A stretch of 64,000 nt of DNA. Source: Triangularia verruculosa. Its lineage: Eukaryota > Ascomycota > Sordariomycetes > Sordariales > Podosporaceae. Positions 12,101 through 23,866 of this stretch are shown one piece after another (the first letter of the stretch is position 1; every line of letters begins with the position of its first letter). Made by a program: the position numbers and the translations under genes. The stretch lies in the NCBI GenBank assembly GCA_033296885.1, contig MU863892.1:248001-312000 (forward strand), given 5' to 3'. The notes under the pieces were generated by a model. That model searched no databases. It was not told where the DNA came from and was given only the letters and a program-made list of their open reading frames with translations.

Positions 12101-12679
12101 GTTGCGCTTGACTCACCCGATAAGGTCGAGATGATGCTCAAGCAAGCCCAGAACAACCGCAGCGTGGCAGCCACCAAGGCCAATGAGAGATCATCGCGTT
12201 CGCATTCCGTGTTCATTCTCAGGCTGGTTGGATACAACTCGGCCACGAATGAGCGCTGCGAGGGAACCCTGAACCTGGTCGATCTCGCTGGTTCGGAACG
12301 CCTCAAACACTCTCAGGCGGAGGGAGAGCGCATGAGGGAGACACAGAACATCAACAAGAGCTTGGCATGCTTGGGTGATGTTATCGAGGCTCTGGGCCGT
12401 GGCTCGGGTCACATCCCATACCGCAACTCCAAGTTGACGCATCTTTTGCAGTACTCCCTCGGCGGGAACTCGAAGACGCTAATGTTCGTCATGGTCAGCC
12501 CGCTAGAGGCGCATCTGAAGGAGACCATCACGAGTTTGCGGTTCGCCACCAAGGTCAGTACCATTTCTCTTCAGAATGGGTCTACGACAGCCACTAACAA
12601 GAAACAGGTGCACAACACGCACATCGGCACCGCCAAGTCAACAAAGAAGCTTGTCAAGGACCGAGCGACCGACTACTAG
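9127..12679 (+). CDS. klpA: Kinesin-14, C-terminal minus-end motor (KlpA/Kar3 type)
   Basis: This microtubule motor cross-links and slides spindle microtubules and walks to the minus end. Six exons (9127-9150, 9235-9391, 9450-9607, 9945-10809, 10860-12553, 12608-12679) give 989 residues with correct phase throughout. Layout: a disordered Ser/Pro/Arg-rich tail of about 400 residues with a microtubule-binding composition, a coiled coil (about 402-635, Glu/Gln/Lys heptads), then the neck and motor from ELKGNIRVMCRVRPVL. The P-loop is GQTGSGKT near residue 728. Switch I is NERSSRSHSVF and switch II is VDLAGSER. The motor at the C-terminus and the GNIRV neck define kinesin-14. The 337-bp intron 9608-9944 is long for this window and is the least certain junction. 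Confidence 0.93.
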
Positions 12680-13995
12680 AGAAGCGTTATTATGATCCTA
12701 TTTTCTTTTTCATGTTCCTTTGGCTGTCTCTATATGATACGAGAGGCACTGATCGGCTGGACGCCTTTTGCTTTGGTTTGAATGGGGCCCTTGGATGCAT
12801 CGTGGGTGGGCAGGGCATGGCAGGCTGGCAGGCGGCGACGGGGCGTTGTTATGAATGATACCATGAATCATTGTCTTTACTATATTAACCGGCAGCAGAG
12901 GGGGGGGGGGGGGGGAGGGGAGGGGGCGCGGAGTACAAACAGTCACAACAGTTGGGAAATCTTGTTGGCTACAACTTTTTAGTATTTCTTTCTTTACTCT
13001 CACGAATTATGCCATGATTCGATGGGTGTTTTTTTCTTCAGTCTTCTTTCTAGCCTGAGAGAGCGGGGAGAGAGAAGGGTGTTGGGGCTGTTGCTGCTCA
13101 CTGGGAAGGGGGAGTTGAAAAGAGGGGATGGAGGTGGGGGCGGTAGGTGAAAAGAGTCGTTGTGTTCGGTTGTAGGTTTGATTGAGGGACTAGAAGCTTC
13201 TTGTGAATACAAGTTGACGTATATAACACTGACATTGGGGAGATTGTGATTGCATATCTTCGAGTTCTGTCGGCATGGACAATCAACAGCTTGAACATTG
13301 GGTTTGTTGGGTATCCCCACTCACACAATGGATTGGTTCGCTGATGATGTCACCTCCCAGCGGCTCTTCGACCTGCGTAGTCAGCTTCGACAGGAACCAA
13401 CAAGGAGACAGCAATGGCATTCGGAGATTCTCTCTCGTTCAAGCAGTAAATAGGCGTTGTTTTATGAATTGACAAAACCCCTTGGCTGGCCTGGTTTCCC
13501 GATCCAGGGGAACATGTCGATGTCGAGCTTCGACAAGCGTCTTCCCCGCAGACATGCCTCGGAGCATGTGGGGCATTACAAATCGACCCTCTCGTCACGT
13601 CACCCATCACCTTCTTTCCTCACCAAGCAAAGAGGATGGATGGTACGGCAAACGGTGCAATTGCCGATCCGGTAGGAGGGTCGATTCGTCATCATTGATT
13701 AGTACATAGACTGGCATCTCCCCTTTTCTAATCATAGAAATACTGTAGCTTGTTCCTAGATTATAACGCCAATCCAAGTCTTCCCCCTCATTTCCAATTA
13801 CAAATTCCCCTCTCTTCTGAGAAGATCCATTCGTGTTTCGATACTAGTTCGGCAGCGTAATTTCCGGACCGAGCTTGAGAATTGGGTCGTAGGTAAGTGT
13901 ACTTTTGGATTTCTAAGCCAACCTTGCATCTTTGTCACCTATCTTGAGGTATATGAGATAGGTAGGAGAAGCATATAAAGAAGGGGGGGAGAGCC
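12680..13995 (+). other. Intergenic, kinesin 3' end to GST promoter
   Basis: About 1.3 kb without a convincing gene. It contains a run of about 16 G at 12900-12915 within a longer G/A-rich stretch reaching 12926. A second purine-rich stretch on the same strand lies at 13060-13145. Short frames here lack motifs and good starts. Confidence 0.6.
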
Positions 13996-14941
13996 ATGGC
14001 TGACACCTCTCTATCGATGCAGCGCTTTACACAATTAGCCTCTCACCTGACAAAGTCACACCCCAAGACGTTTTTGAGAAATTTTACGAGCGTCAAGATG
14101 TCGTCGAACGCCAACTCGAATATTCACCTTTACACCGTTGGTACTCCCAATGGAATCAAGGTGTCGATTCTGCTTGAGGAGTTGGGCCTGCCGTATAAGG
14201 TGACGCCCATCTCGTTTTCCAGCAACGAGCAGAAGGAGCCATGGTAGGTTGTTTTCTACGCTGTCAAGTCTGTTTCATGGTTCGTTGTTCATAACACTGC
14301 TGGCCAGGTTCCTCGAGATCAACCCCAACGGCCGCATCCCGGCCTTGACAGACACCCTCCCCGACGGAACCCCCATCAACCTCTTCGAGTCGGGCTCCAT
14401 CCTCCAGTACCTCGTCGACCGGTATGATCCCGAGCACAAGGTCTCGTACCCTCACGGAACCAAGGAATACTACGAGGTCAACAACTGGCTGCACTGGCAG
14501 ATGGGTGGGTTGGGGCCGATGCAGGGGCAGGCGAATCACTTCTTTAGGTATGCGCCGGAGAAGATCCAGTATGGCATTGATCGGTACCAGAATGAGACCA
14601 GACGGTTGTATTCGGTGATGGAGAAGCAGTTTGAGAAGCAGGAGAAGGAAGGGAAAGGGGGGGAGTATCTGGTGGGGGATAGGCCCACGATTGCGGATTT
14701 TGCGTGCTGGGGGTGGGTGGCGGCTCATCACTGGGCGGGGGTGAGCTTGGAGGAGTTCCCGAGGTTGGAGAAGTGGCTGCATAGGCTGCTGGAGAGGGAG
14801 GGGGTGGAGAAGGGAAGGCATGTGCCGAGCAGGCATACGGCGTTTGATATGAAGAATAAGAGCGAGGAGGAGCTGGAGAAGGAGGCGGAGAAGAGCAAGG
14901 CTTGGGTGCAGGCGGGGATGAAGGCTGATGCTAAGAAGTAG
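13996..14941 (+). CDS. Glutathione S-transferase, Ure2/YfcG-like
   Basis: Glutathione-dependent transferase or disulfide reductase of the Ure2-like group. Exons 13996-14243 and 14308-14941 (64-bp intron splitting the Trp codon of EPWFLEINPNG) give 293 residues. The thioredoxin-like N-domain starts at HLYTVGTPNGIKVSILLEEL (residues about 43-62). It carries NPNGRIPALTD and the ESGSILQYLVDRYD glutathione-binding block. The alpha-helical C-domain contains YLVGDRPTIADFACWGWV. The first 34 residues are basic and Ser/Thr-rich and precede a second in-frame Met (MSSNANSNIHL) that matches the usual start of cytosolic members. A mitochondrial and a cytosolic form from two starts are therefore possible. 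Confidence 0.93.
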
Positions 14942-15072
14942 GTTTGGTATAGATATCTCAAATCTATATGAAATTCCCGGTGTGAAGTCCAAAACGTAAA
15001 GATTCAAGTGTCTGGAGTTCGCAGTGACAATAAGAGTCCAGAGGCCCAAGTGAAATAGTGGGGCCGGAGCTC

Positions 15073-15086
15073 ACGCGTCGTCCAAT
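15073..15086 (+). promoter_or_regulatory. MCB-like ACGCGT plus CCAAT box upstream of BBP
   Basis: ACGCGT lies at 15073-15078 and CCAAT (in CCAATCAG) at 15082-15086, about 150 bp before the BBP start. ACGCGT is the core of the MBF cell-cycle site and CCAAT is the HAP/CBC site. Function here is inferred from motif and position only. Confidence 0.35.
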
Positions 15087-15231
15087 CAGGGGTGGCGCCA
15101 CCCAGCCTAGATCAGGCTAGCGTAAGGTGACGGTTTCCTGACAAGATCGAGATGCGACAAAACTTTGCCTCATCAACTAAACTTGTCCCAAACATCAACA
15201 CCAACTGCGGGAATCGGGCGCAAACGTCAAG

Positions 15232-17532
15232 ATGTCGTGGAGAAATCAAGGAATCACCGGTTCCAACAACATTCCTTTGGGGAAGACCCGTCGCCTGCAT
15301 GGTGATGGTGATGGCAACGACAGCAGCACTTTCAGTCCTCCGCCGGCCTCGAACAACGGATCCGTCACCAATGGAGATCGCGACGTGAAGCGTGGTCGCA
15401 GCCCTGAGCGTATGTCTCCCTTTTGCCCTTTACGGTTGAAGAAATCATTAAGAGGTTAACTAACAATATTGTAGGTGACGCCGATGGTCCGAGACGCCGC
15501 AAGAAGAGAAACCGCTGGGGCGAGGCGACCGAGAACAAGGCCGCTGGCTTGATGGGTCTTCCCACGGCTATTGTCGCCAACATGACCAGCGAGCAGCTCG
15601 AGGCATATACTCTCCATCTCCGTATTGAGGAGATTACTCAGAAGCTCAAAATCGACGATGTTGTTCCCGCTGATGGAGACAGGTATGTGGTGCCTCTTTT
15701 TTCCGTCCTCAATGTCGAATGCTGACACGGAATCCTAGATCGCCCTCCCCTGCGCCCCAGTACGATAACCATGGTCGCCGTGTCAACACCCGAGAATACC
15801 GCTACCGCAAGAAGCTCGAAGATGAGCGTCACAAGTTGATCGAGAAGGCGATGAAGACGATCCCCAACTACCATCCTCCTCAGGACTACCGCCGTCCCAC
15901 AAAGACCCAAGAAAAGGTCTACGTGCCTGTGAACGACTATCCGGAGATTAATTTCAGTATGATTGCTAACCCTCAAACCTTTCTAACCACCCCCCCTCCC
16001 CTGCTATTGGTGCCTTGCTAGGCACCTCGGTCGGCGTAATGCCTGAAGCTGCGCCTTGCGGGCATCTACATGCGAAAATCTAACCCTGACCACTGCTCCT
16101 CAAACAATCCAAATTACTAACACTTAGCTTTTCCCTATTCAAGTTGGTTTACTCATTGGCCCTCGTGGCAATACCCTCAAGAAAATGGAGACAGAGTCCG
16201 GCGCCAAGATTGCCATTCGCGGCAAAGGCTCCGTCAAAGAGGGCAAGGGCCGCAGTGACGCCGCTCACTCCAGCAACCAGGAAGAAGATTTGCACTGTCT
16301 TATCATGGCCGACACTGAGGAGAAGGTGAACAAGGCGAAGAAGCTGATCCACAATATTATTGAGACAGTGAGTTCCTTTCCAGTTTAAAGCCTAACCGCT
16401 GAACTCAGGCTAACATAGTACTACCACAGGCTGCGTCCATCCCTGAAGGCCAGAACGAGTTGAAGCGCAACCAGCTTCGTGAGCTTGCCGCTCTGAACGG
16501 TACTCTGCGTGACGATGAGAACCAGGCCTGTCAAAACTGTGGTCAGATCGGCCATCGCAAGTATGACTGCCCCGAGAAGCAAAACTTCACGGCCAATATC
16601 ATCTGCCGTGTCTGCGGAAATGCTGGGCATATGGCTCGTGACTGTCCCGACAGACAACGCGGTGCCAGCTGGCGCAATGACGGTCCTGCGGCGAACCGCG
16701 CTGCCGGCCGCATTGGTGGCGGTGGCGGCGATACTATAGATCGCGAGTACGAGGTGAGTTTTACCCCTGCATTTGTTTATGTTGACAATGTCCGTGTGCT
16801 GACCATACTCTTCAGCAACTCATGCAAGAACTCGGTGGCACTGGTGCTGCTCCAGCCATGATCGAAGCTGGTCCCGGATCTCAAGGACCAGGTGGTGGTG
16901 GAGACTCGCGGCCCTGGCAACGTGGCCCCAGCGCACCAACCGGCGGCCCTGCCCCCTGGCGTACACGGAACAACGATCGTGACGACCATAATGGCGGCGG
17001 CGGCGGCGGTGGTTATGGTGGCCCTCCCAGTGGTCCTTCTGGCGGCCCCGCTCCCTGGGCTCGGAACCGTGATGACCGTGATCGTGGAGATCGTGATCGG
17101 GATTACCGTGATGACCGCGGCGACCGTGGAGATCGTGGCGACCGTGGATATCGCGGTGGACGTGACGGTCGCGATGGTGCCGACGGCTATTATGGCAGTG
17201 GAGGTGGTCACAACTCATATGGTGCTCCGCCCCCTCCCCCTTCAGCCCCTGGAATGGCTCCCTGGCAGCAGCCTGCCGCTGCACACGCCGCCTATGGTGG
17301 TGGGTATCCCGGTTACGGCGGCGGCTACGGTGCTCCTCCCGGAATGCCCGGTGCGCCCCCTAGCTTGCCTCCCCCTCCTCCGGGTGGTGCGCCTCCTGGT
17401 CTCCCCGGTGGCTTGAACGCACTCATCCAGCAGTACGCCAACGCAGCACCTCCGCCTCCTCCGCCTGCGGGTGATGCGCCTCCACCTCCACCAATGGATC
17501 TGCCGCCTCCTCCTCCTCCTCCGGGAGCTTAG
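15232..17532 (+). CDS. BBP: Branchpoint-bridging protein (SF1/BBP splicing factor)
   Basis: This protein binds the intron branch sequence in the commitment complex of the spliceosome. Six exons (15232-15409, 15475-15682, 15739-15956, 16144-16367, 16430-16753, 16816-17532) give 622 residues in consistent phase. Order of parts: a helix-hairpin block (RKKRNRWGEATENKAAGL), the YRYRKKLEDERHKLIEKAM segment, the KH domain with the GPRGNTLKKMETESGAKI loop (about 205-225), and the Qua2 region. Two CCHC zinc knuckles follow (CQNCGQIGHRKYDC and CRVCGNAGHMARDC, about 310-350), then Arg/Asp/Gly repeats, and a Pro/Gly C-terminus (PPPPPPAGD type) that could bind WW or SH3 domains. The 187-bp intron 15957-16143 is the longest of the gene. 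Confidence 0.97.
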
Positions 17533-18274
17533 ACTCGAAGCAGCAAACGGAACGACTGACCGATAGGGAACTGACCTGCTTTTAACACTGCTTGGCTCAT
17601 GCGTTTCATAGTCGTTATTGGACCCTTGACCTGATGGTTAGGATGTCTGTCTGGCTTAACATGTAATCAGGAACAGCAGAACTAACGGCGTAACCAAGTA
17701 TACAGCAATGAACATAGGACTTGTAATTTCATTTGATTCATAATTTTGTAGTATAATGCTTTGTGTCTTGCTCTGTTTTGTTTGTGACATCAGAAGGAGC
17801 TTGGGCCACTCGACAACGCAAGCTGCATGCAAAACGGTCTTGGCAGGCCCCACCTACCGGCCATCTCAAAGGTCCCCGAGTCCTCTTGCAGCTCTCATTC
17901 ATGTTGTACTTTGCAGAGGCAGCATTAGAAGAGAAGAGCTCGGAAGGAATGTTACGGGATCTGACTGTCTGAAGGCAGAAAGGCAAGAAAGCTCCGTTCA
18001 GACCAGTTGCCTCAACGCAACAAAGACGACTGCCTGCCTCCAACTGTTGACGAACCTTCGAGCGTTGCACCGCATCGTTTCCCGTCCCGTCCATCCATCG
18101 TTACACCCTCTGGACTCGAGGACTCGAGCAACGCGTATCACCTCATCAACCACCTCTTTCTTGTGTTTGCATGTCTTTCAACACGATTATTGACGACCTT
18201 TATCTCTTTTAACCCACCGCTCATTCATCCACTCACTCACATGTCTTGAAACAAGCCCGCCGAAAAAAAAGAAG
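17533..18274 (+). other. Intergenic, BBP 3' end to PFF1 promoter
   Basis: This 740-bp stretch has overlapping open frames on both strands around 17756-18249 but no motif, start context or splice logic that supports a gene. Confidence 0.55.
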
Positions 18275-21200
18275 ATGATCAACCCCATCTCGTTCCGGCC
18301 CGGGCCGGTGACGTTTTGGACGACGCTGATATACCTCGCGTTGCTGATCCCGATTGTTATCATCAACGAGACGGTCCCGCCGGCGCCGAGATCGGGCTGT
18401 GGCGATAGGATTGAAGGGGTGAATCTGACGGAGGCGTGGCTGGACTTGACGAGGATCACGAGGGGGTATCACCCGTACAACAGCAAGGAGAATGAGGTGG
18501 TGAGGGAGTATTTGATGGAGAGGGTGGAGGCTATTTTGGAGGGTAATGGGGTGGGGGGGGAGAATGTGACGGTGTTTGATGATGTGACGTCGAACTGCAC
18601 GATTTTGATGGCGGGGAGTGTTGTGCCTACGCCGGGTAGTCCCCAGGTGGCGGCGTACTTTGAGGGGACGAATATTTTGGTGTATATTCGGGGCAAGGGG
18701 GATGATGGGGGGGATTGGTGGGATGGGGAGGGTTTTGAGGGGGAGAGGGCGAATGAGAAGGGGTTGACGTTGGTTAATGCGCATTATGACTCGTGAGTTG
18801 TTCTCTGGTGGTGTTGTGGATGAGTTTGGGGGGGCTAATAATGATTGGCAGGGTCTCGACTGGGTATGGTGCGACCGACGATGGTATGGGTGTGGTTACC
18901 TGTTTGCAGGTGATCAAGTACTTTAGTCATCCCGATCGCCAGCCTGAAAGGGGTATCGTTGTCATGCTCAACAATGGCGAGGAGGACTACCTCTACGGTG
19001 CCAGAGCACTGGGTCAACACCCACTCAACCCGTACATTCATACCTTCCTGAACCTTGAAGGTGCGGGTGCTGGAGGAAGGGCGAATCTCTTCCGGACCAC
19101 CGACAGAGAGGTTACGGCTGCGTATGCTGGAACTTCGGACCCCTTCGGCACAGTTATCGCTTCTGATGCCTTTGGCCTTGGATTTATCAGGAGTGGAACT
19201 GACTACTCGGTGCTTAACGATGTGTACGGCCAGCGAGGTCTCGACCTGGCTTTCTTCAAGCCCAGAGCGAGATATCACACCAATAGGGATGATGCGGCAC
19301 ACACGTCGAAGGACAGTCTTTGGCACATGCTCAGCGCGGCTATCCACACGACCTCTAAGCTTTCTGGAGATACTGGCGATACTTTTGTTGGTGCTAGACC
19401 TGATGGTGCTCGCAACAAGGTCCGCAATGGCAGCCCCAGCGATGGAGTCTGGTTTGATCTCTTTGGCAAGGGATTCGTCCACTTTGGCCTGAGAGGCATG
19501 TTTGCCTGGTCGCTTACTGTGCTGGTGGCCACGCCCTTGATCTTGGTATTGGTCACGTACATCCTTCACAAACTGGACAAGTACTACTTTTTCACCTCGA
19601 GCGTCAGGACGTATGATCAGCCTGACTTCGAGCCGGTTCTGGTCGGCGGGTGGAAAGGTGCTTTCCGGTTCCCTTTTGCTCTCATCGTGTCTGCGGCGCT
19701 TTCGCTTGCCGTGGCGTTCTTGATGAGAAAGGTGAACCCTTTTATTATCTACAGTCATCGGTACTCTGTGTAAGTGTTCCTTCCGAGGAGTGCATGGGTT
19801 GGGTAAGGCTAACAAGAACCAGGATCGCCATGATGTTTTCGCTGTTCTACTTTACCTTCTGGTGCATTATGCGTGGTGCCAATTTTGCGAGACCCAGCGC
19901 GCTTCACAGGGGCTATGTCAACATTTGGCTGTTCATCATCGGCTGGGCTGCTCTTGTTGCGGTCACTGTGACTGAAGACCGCCTCAAGCTCGGTGCCGGT
20001 TACCCTATCGTCTTCCTTCAGACCGCCGTCTGTCTGACAGCCTTTCTCACGCTCGTTGAGCTCTTTGCCTTGCCCAAGAAGACTTCCTGGGGTCAGCAAG
20101 TCCGGGAGGATCACGAGGCTCGCGATTATTACCAGCCTCAGTCGGGCAACAACAATACTCGTACCGAATCCCTTCCCCCGCTGCCACCGATCCCTCACCA
20201 ACCATCTCTAGTGCCGCCCGCGACGCGGGACTCGAATGCTTCCACTTTCCGCCACGGAGACGGTAATGACTCGGACGACGAAGACGCGGCGGCAGTACCG
20301 ACTGAGCGCACGCCGTTGGTGGGCGGTGGTAATGCCACGAGCGAGCACTTCCGCACGACCTTTGCTACGACGTATCGCCGTTCTATCACAGCTCTGGTCA
20401 ACGGAGCTCGCAAGTACGGGGAGGAGGGCGACGAGCCCTTTGAGCATGAACAGGCCTGGTCTGGACGCCTGCCTTCGTGGGTGTGGTTTTTCCAGTTTTT
20501 GATTCTGGGGCCGTTTACGATTATTCTGGCGGCGCAGACGGGGCTGATGCTTGTTGACGCGGTGCATCAGACTGGTGCTGACGGGAGCAATTTGTTGCTG
20601 CCGTATCTGATTGTGTTCTTCTTCACGGTGCTTGTTCTGCTGCCGTTGACACCGGTCATTCACAGGGTCAGCCATCACATTCCGGTCTTCTTGCTGGTGG
20701 TGTTTGTTGCCACGCTGATTTACAACCTGGTGGCTTTTCCGTTTTCGGAGGAGAGCCGGTACAAGGTGTATTTTGTTCAGCAGATTGACCTGGACACGGC
20801 GGATAACCGGGTGTGCTACAACGGTGTGGATGAGTATGTGCACAAGATCATTGCGGAGCTGCCGTCGGCGTCGGGGAGGAATGTCACTTGTGGGGAGTCG
20901 AAGCGGGCGGAGCTGGTGAGCTGTTGCTATGATGGAGTAGATGTTGCGCCCAAGTTGGGGGCTGAGGCTCCTGAAGAGGACACGCCGATTGAGGAGATTT
21001 ACAAGGGCCTTGTTACTGTTACTGCCAGGCGGGGCGAGGGGAACAAGGCTCGGCTGGAGATTGAGGCTGACAACACCAAGGCGTGCTTCTTGGAGTTTAA
21101 GCGGCCTATTTCTGGGTTCAATGTTGAGGGGGGGTCGGGATGGGACGATCGGTTTGGACAGTTTCCGGAGGGGGGGATTAAGCAGTTGAAGTTGTGGCAC

Positions 21201-21416
21201 AGGCGGACTGGGGAGAAGTGGGTTGTGGATGTGGAGTGGAAGGATGGTGGTGAGGAGGGCAAGTTGGAGGGACAGGTGGTTTGTGCTTGGAGTGATGCGA
21301 ATGAGAAGGGGACGATTCCGGCGCTGGACGAGGGGTTGAGGTATAGTCCTGTTTGGGCGGCGGTTACGAAGTTTGCGGAGGGGTTGGTGGAGGGACGGAA
21401 GGCTTTTTCTGTATGA
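18275..21416 (+). CDS. PFF1: Vacuolar membrane protease, M28 family (PFF1)
   Basis: This zinc aminopeptidase-like protein of the vacuolar membrane has a lumenal M28 peptidase domain and several C-terminal helices. Exons 18275-18792, 18852-19769 and 19823-21416 (introns 59 and 53 bp) give 1009 residues, close to the usual length of about 950-1000. One helix follows the N-terminus (FWTTLIYLALLIPIVI). Metal and catalytic motifs are [35 protein letters not shown] and RYHTNRDDAAHTSKD. Helices follow from about residue 380, split by a Ser/Pro/Asp-rich cytosolic loop (about 590-660). N-glycosylation sequons occur in the lumenal parts. The early codons are rich in G (GGGGGGG runs), unlike the C-biased neighbours. 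Confidence 0.96.
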
Positions 21417-22512
21417 GTGGGGGTGAAGGAAGATTGATGATGGATTGAATGACGATTGAGGTGGAGGTGTGACGGGTGGTGTATTCCTAGGTATAGATAT
21501 TGAGTAGGGTACCTAATTGGAGACCTTTGAGACGATGGGAGAATGGAAAGCATTGAGGATTTACAAAGAAACTGGATACACTACTACATGCTGACTTGTC
21601 TCCTGATGGTTGTTGATTCACTCGCGGTGTTGTGATGCTACTGATGGTGTGGTAATAACAAAAAAGACGTGGGGATACGCCTCAATGAACAGACAAGCTG
21701 GCATGTTTTATTTATATTTGAGGCAACTGGACACTCGCCAAGTACGATCAGGCACCGGATGATGCACCCATCTATTGTTCCTGTTGTGTAACAAAGATTT
21801 TATGGAACAATTTGGTGATGTGTTTGAGGCTTGGATGACCGATCGAGACACTCGGGTGAAACCTTCTGTGATCCTGTATCAAATCAAAAAAAGACAACTA
21901 TGATAAGTATGGTGGCAAGATTATAAAACGATTGAGAGGATAGAGAAATGATAAAATGCTCACCGGCCAACTGCTTCTTTTGAGGAAGTGAGGCCAGTTA
22001 CGAACTACATATACCGTGGTCGCTCCTTTGCTTCGGTTCCTTTTTCTTCGGTACAACTTGAATTGGACTGAAGAGAGTGAAGGCTTCCTTTCTTCATAAC
22101 AATGACAACATCACACCATTGACAAATACTTGGACTCTGGTGCCTAGCAACTCAAGTCGAATGCCGTTGGCTGTGACGTAACTGCCGTGTGTTGTTAGAT
22201 AACCCAAGGAACTCACGACCAGTCTCACAGCCAGCTTGAGTTTCTCGCTAGAGTGGCGGCGCTGGCCTTGAAGAGGCTTGTTCCTTCCCCTGATCTCACT
22301 CCCCGTGACTTACTCTGCCTGGTGGTCCCAAAATTGCAATCGACTTCTCTTCTCTCGCGTCTTCAACCTGATAATATTTCCATTCATCCTTGGACCTAGC
22401 AATCCACACTCGACCTCAACTTCTCTTACCTGATTTTGGGAACACAACAATTCCTACTCAAACCAACTTACCTATTTCCCAATAACAACAATCTGATCAC
22501 ACAGCCGGGAAA
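21417..22512 (+). other. Intergenic, PFF1 3' end to secreted-protein promoter
   Basis: About 1.1 kb of AT-rich sequence with no supported gene. A C/T- and A/C-rich leader directly precedes the start at 22513, typical of a fungal 5' UTR. Confidence 0.6.
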
Positions 22513-23216
22513 ATGATCATCAAAACCCTCCTCCTCGCGACCCTCGCGGTCGCCACCCCGCTCGTCTCCCCCAACCTAGCCTCCCACAACCCCTCCGACT
22601 CAGAGACAGAGATCTACAAGTCTTCCCCTGCTTCCACTACCGACCCCGAGTTCCTTCTCTCCACCAATCCCAACCCCCGTCACGACTCGTCTTCCTCTGA
22701 CCACGGCTACCTCGACACCCCCTCCCTCTCCACCGCGTCTGCTGCCCCCGCAGCCTGCACCACCGGCCCCTCGGCCACTGCCACCGATGGCTCCGGCTTC
22801 GACATCACGGGCTACACCAAGATTGTCGGCAACACCACGGCTTACGAGGTGGAAAAGACCTGGTACAAGAAGCATTTTGTTTCTGGCCCCCATTGGTTCG
22901 GTTACTCGCACACCGAAGGCCAGTTTGGCGCTTGGAAGTGCCAGTTTACCTGCAATGCGGCGCCCGAGGGGAATTGCAATGGGTATTTTGTCTGGTATGA
23001 GGGGGTGGGAAGCGGGGATGGGAAACAGGAGAACATGAAGTGTAACTTGTTTGATGCTGTGTAAGTCATCTGAAGCCGAGATGTGATGATGATAATGGGT
23101 TACTGATACAAAGATGTAGCATCCCCAAGGAAGTCTTGGTCCCGAGCAATGCCACTGGCGTCATTAGTGGAGGAGCGTTTGATCGGATCTGCCAGGAGCA
23201 TGTCACGTCGAACTGA
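22513..23216 (+). CDS. Small secreted protein, unknown function
   Basis: Exons 22513-23060 and 23120-23216 (59-bp intron, phase 2) give 214 residues. The first residues (MIIKTLLLATLAVATPLVS) form a signal peptide with a likely cut after ATP or a little later. A Ser/Thr/Pro-rich linker (about 20-85) suggests O-glycosylation. The C-terminal domain (about 95-214) contains CQFTC, a further Cys in GNCNGYFVWYEG, one in MKCNLFD and one in DRICQEH, so several disulfides are likely. NTT and NAT sequons are present. I recognise no enzyme motif; the composition is that of secreted or cell-wall proteins and of candidate effectors. The second exon ends ICQEHVTSN. Confidence 0.8.
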
Positions 23217-23866
23217 GGAACGGATCCGACCTCAACGTAGATGGTGTCAACTAGGGAGGCGGGCGTTTATGGCAAGGCATGATGATGCCGATCAGGTCTC
23301 ACTGGTAGGGGATGGTATCACTTTTTGAACGAGAAGGGTAGCTCTAGATGAGACAATAGCCATGAGTTTTATTACGTCTCCTCTTTTAATGCTGCTGCTG
23401 CTGCCTATTCCTATGCCTCGACACCGTGTGGGTATATCCATCGCTAATAACTAAAATCCCAGTAAAAGCCAGACCTTCCCGAACGCCTATCCCTGGTATA
23501 TAGCCCCTCGACGTTACTAGCATAATGACGACCCGCGTTTCCTGATGCGGGATGCCAGTCTTGGCCTAGGCTCTGGATGTGTCAGGCCATGGTCCATATA
23601 TATCCAGTAATTATGAGCGAAAAGCCAATCTCGCCACTAACCATTCGATGATGGCTTCTTCTTGCCTGGCCTCAATCCTCCTCTCGCTTGATGATAGTCC
23701 CATCCTAGGCGGTATCCTCTCGCTTGACGACAACTGCCTCCTCCCTTTTGACAACATCGCCTTCCTCTCGCCCCATAGTCTGCGAGCGCTCAGATCGATT
23801 GTTATCGTCCTCCTCTTTCTTCACAAACACACCTTCTCCCCGTCCCACGACAGAACCCAGGTGATC
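23217..23866. other. Intergenic between convergent genes
   Basis: The secreted-protein gene and MED11 converge here. A short frame (23579-23974, plus strand) has no recognisable motif and partly overlaps MED11 antisense. Near 23685-23745 a CTCTCGCTTGA motif occurs twice, about 48 bp apart, a weak local duplication. Confidence 0.5.

Noticed and set aside
14264..15049. 261-codon minus-strand frame opposite the GST gene
   Set aside because: It covers the GST intron and exon antisense; it is His/Pro/Leu-rich with no domain.
16777..17284. Repeat-rich frames on the minus strand and in a second plus-strand frame within BBP exon 6
   Set aside because: They arise from the GAC/CGT/GGC repeats that encode the Arg/Asp/Gly tract of BBP.
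18233..21200. Three long minus-strand frames opposite PFF1
   Set aside because: They mirror the three PFF1 exons and contain no recognisable domain.
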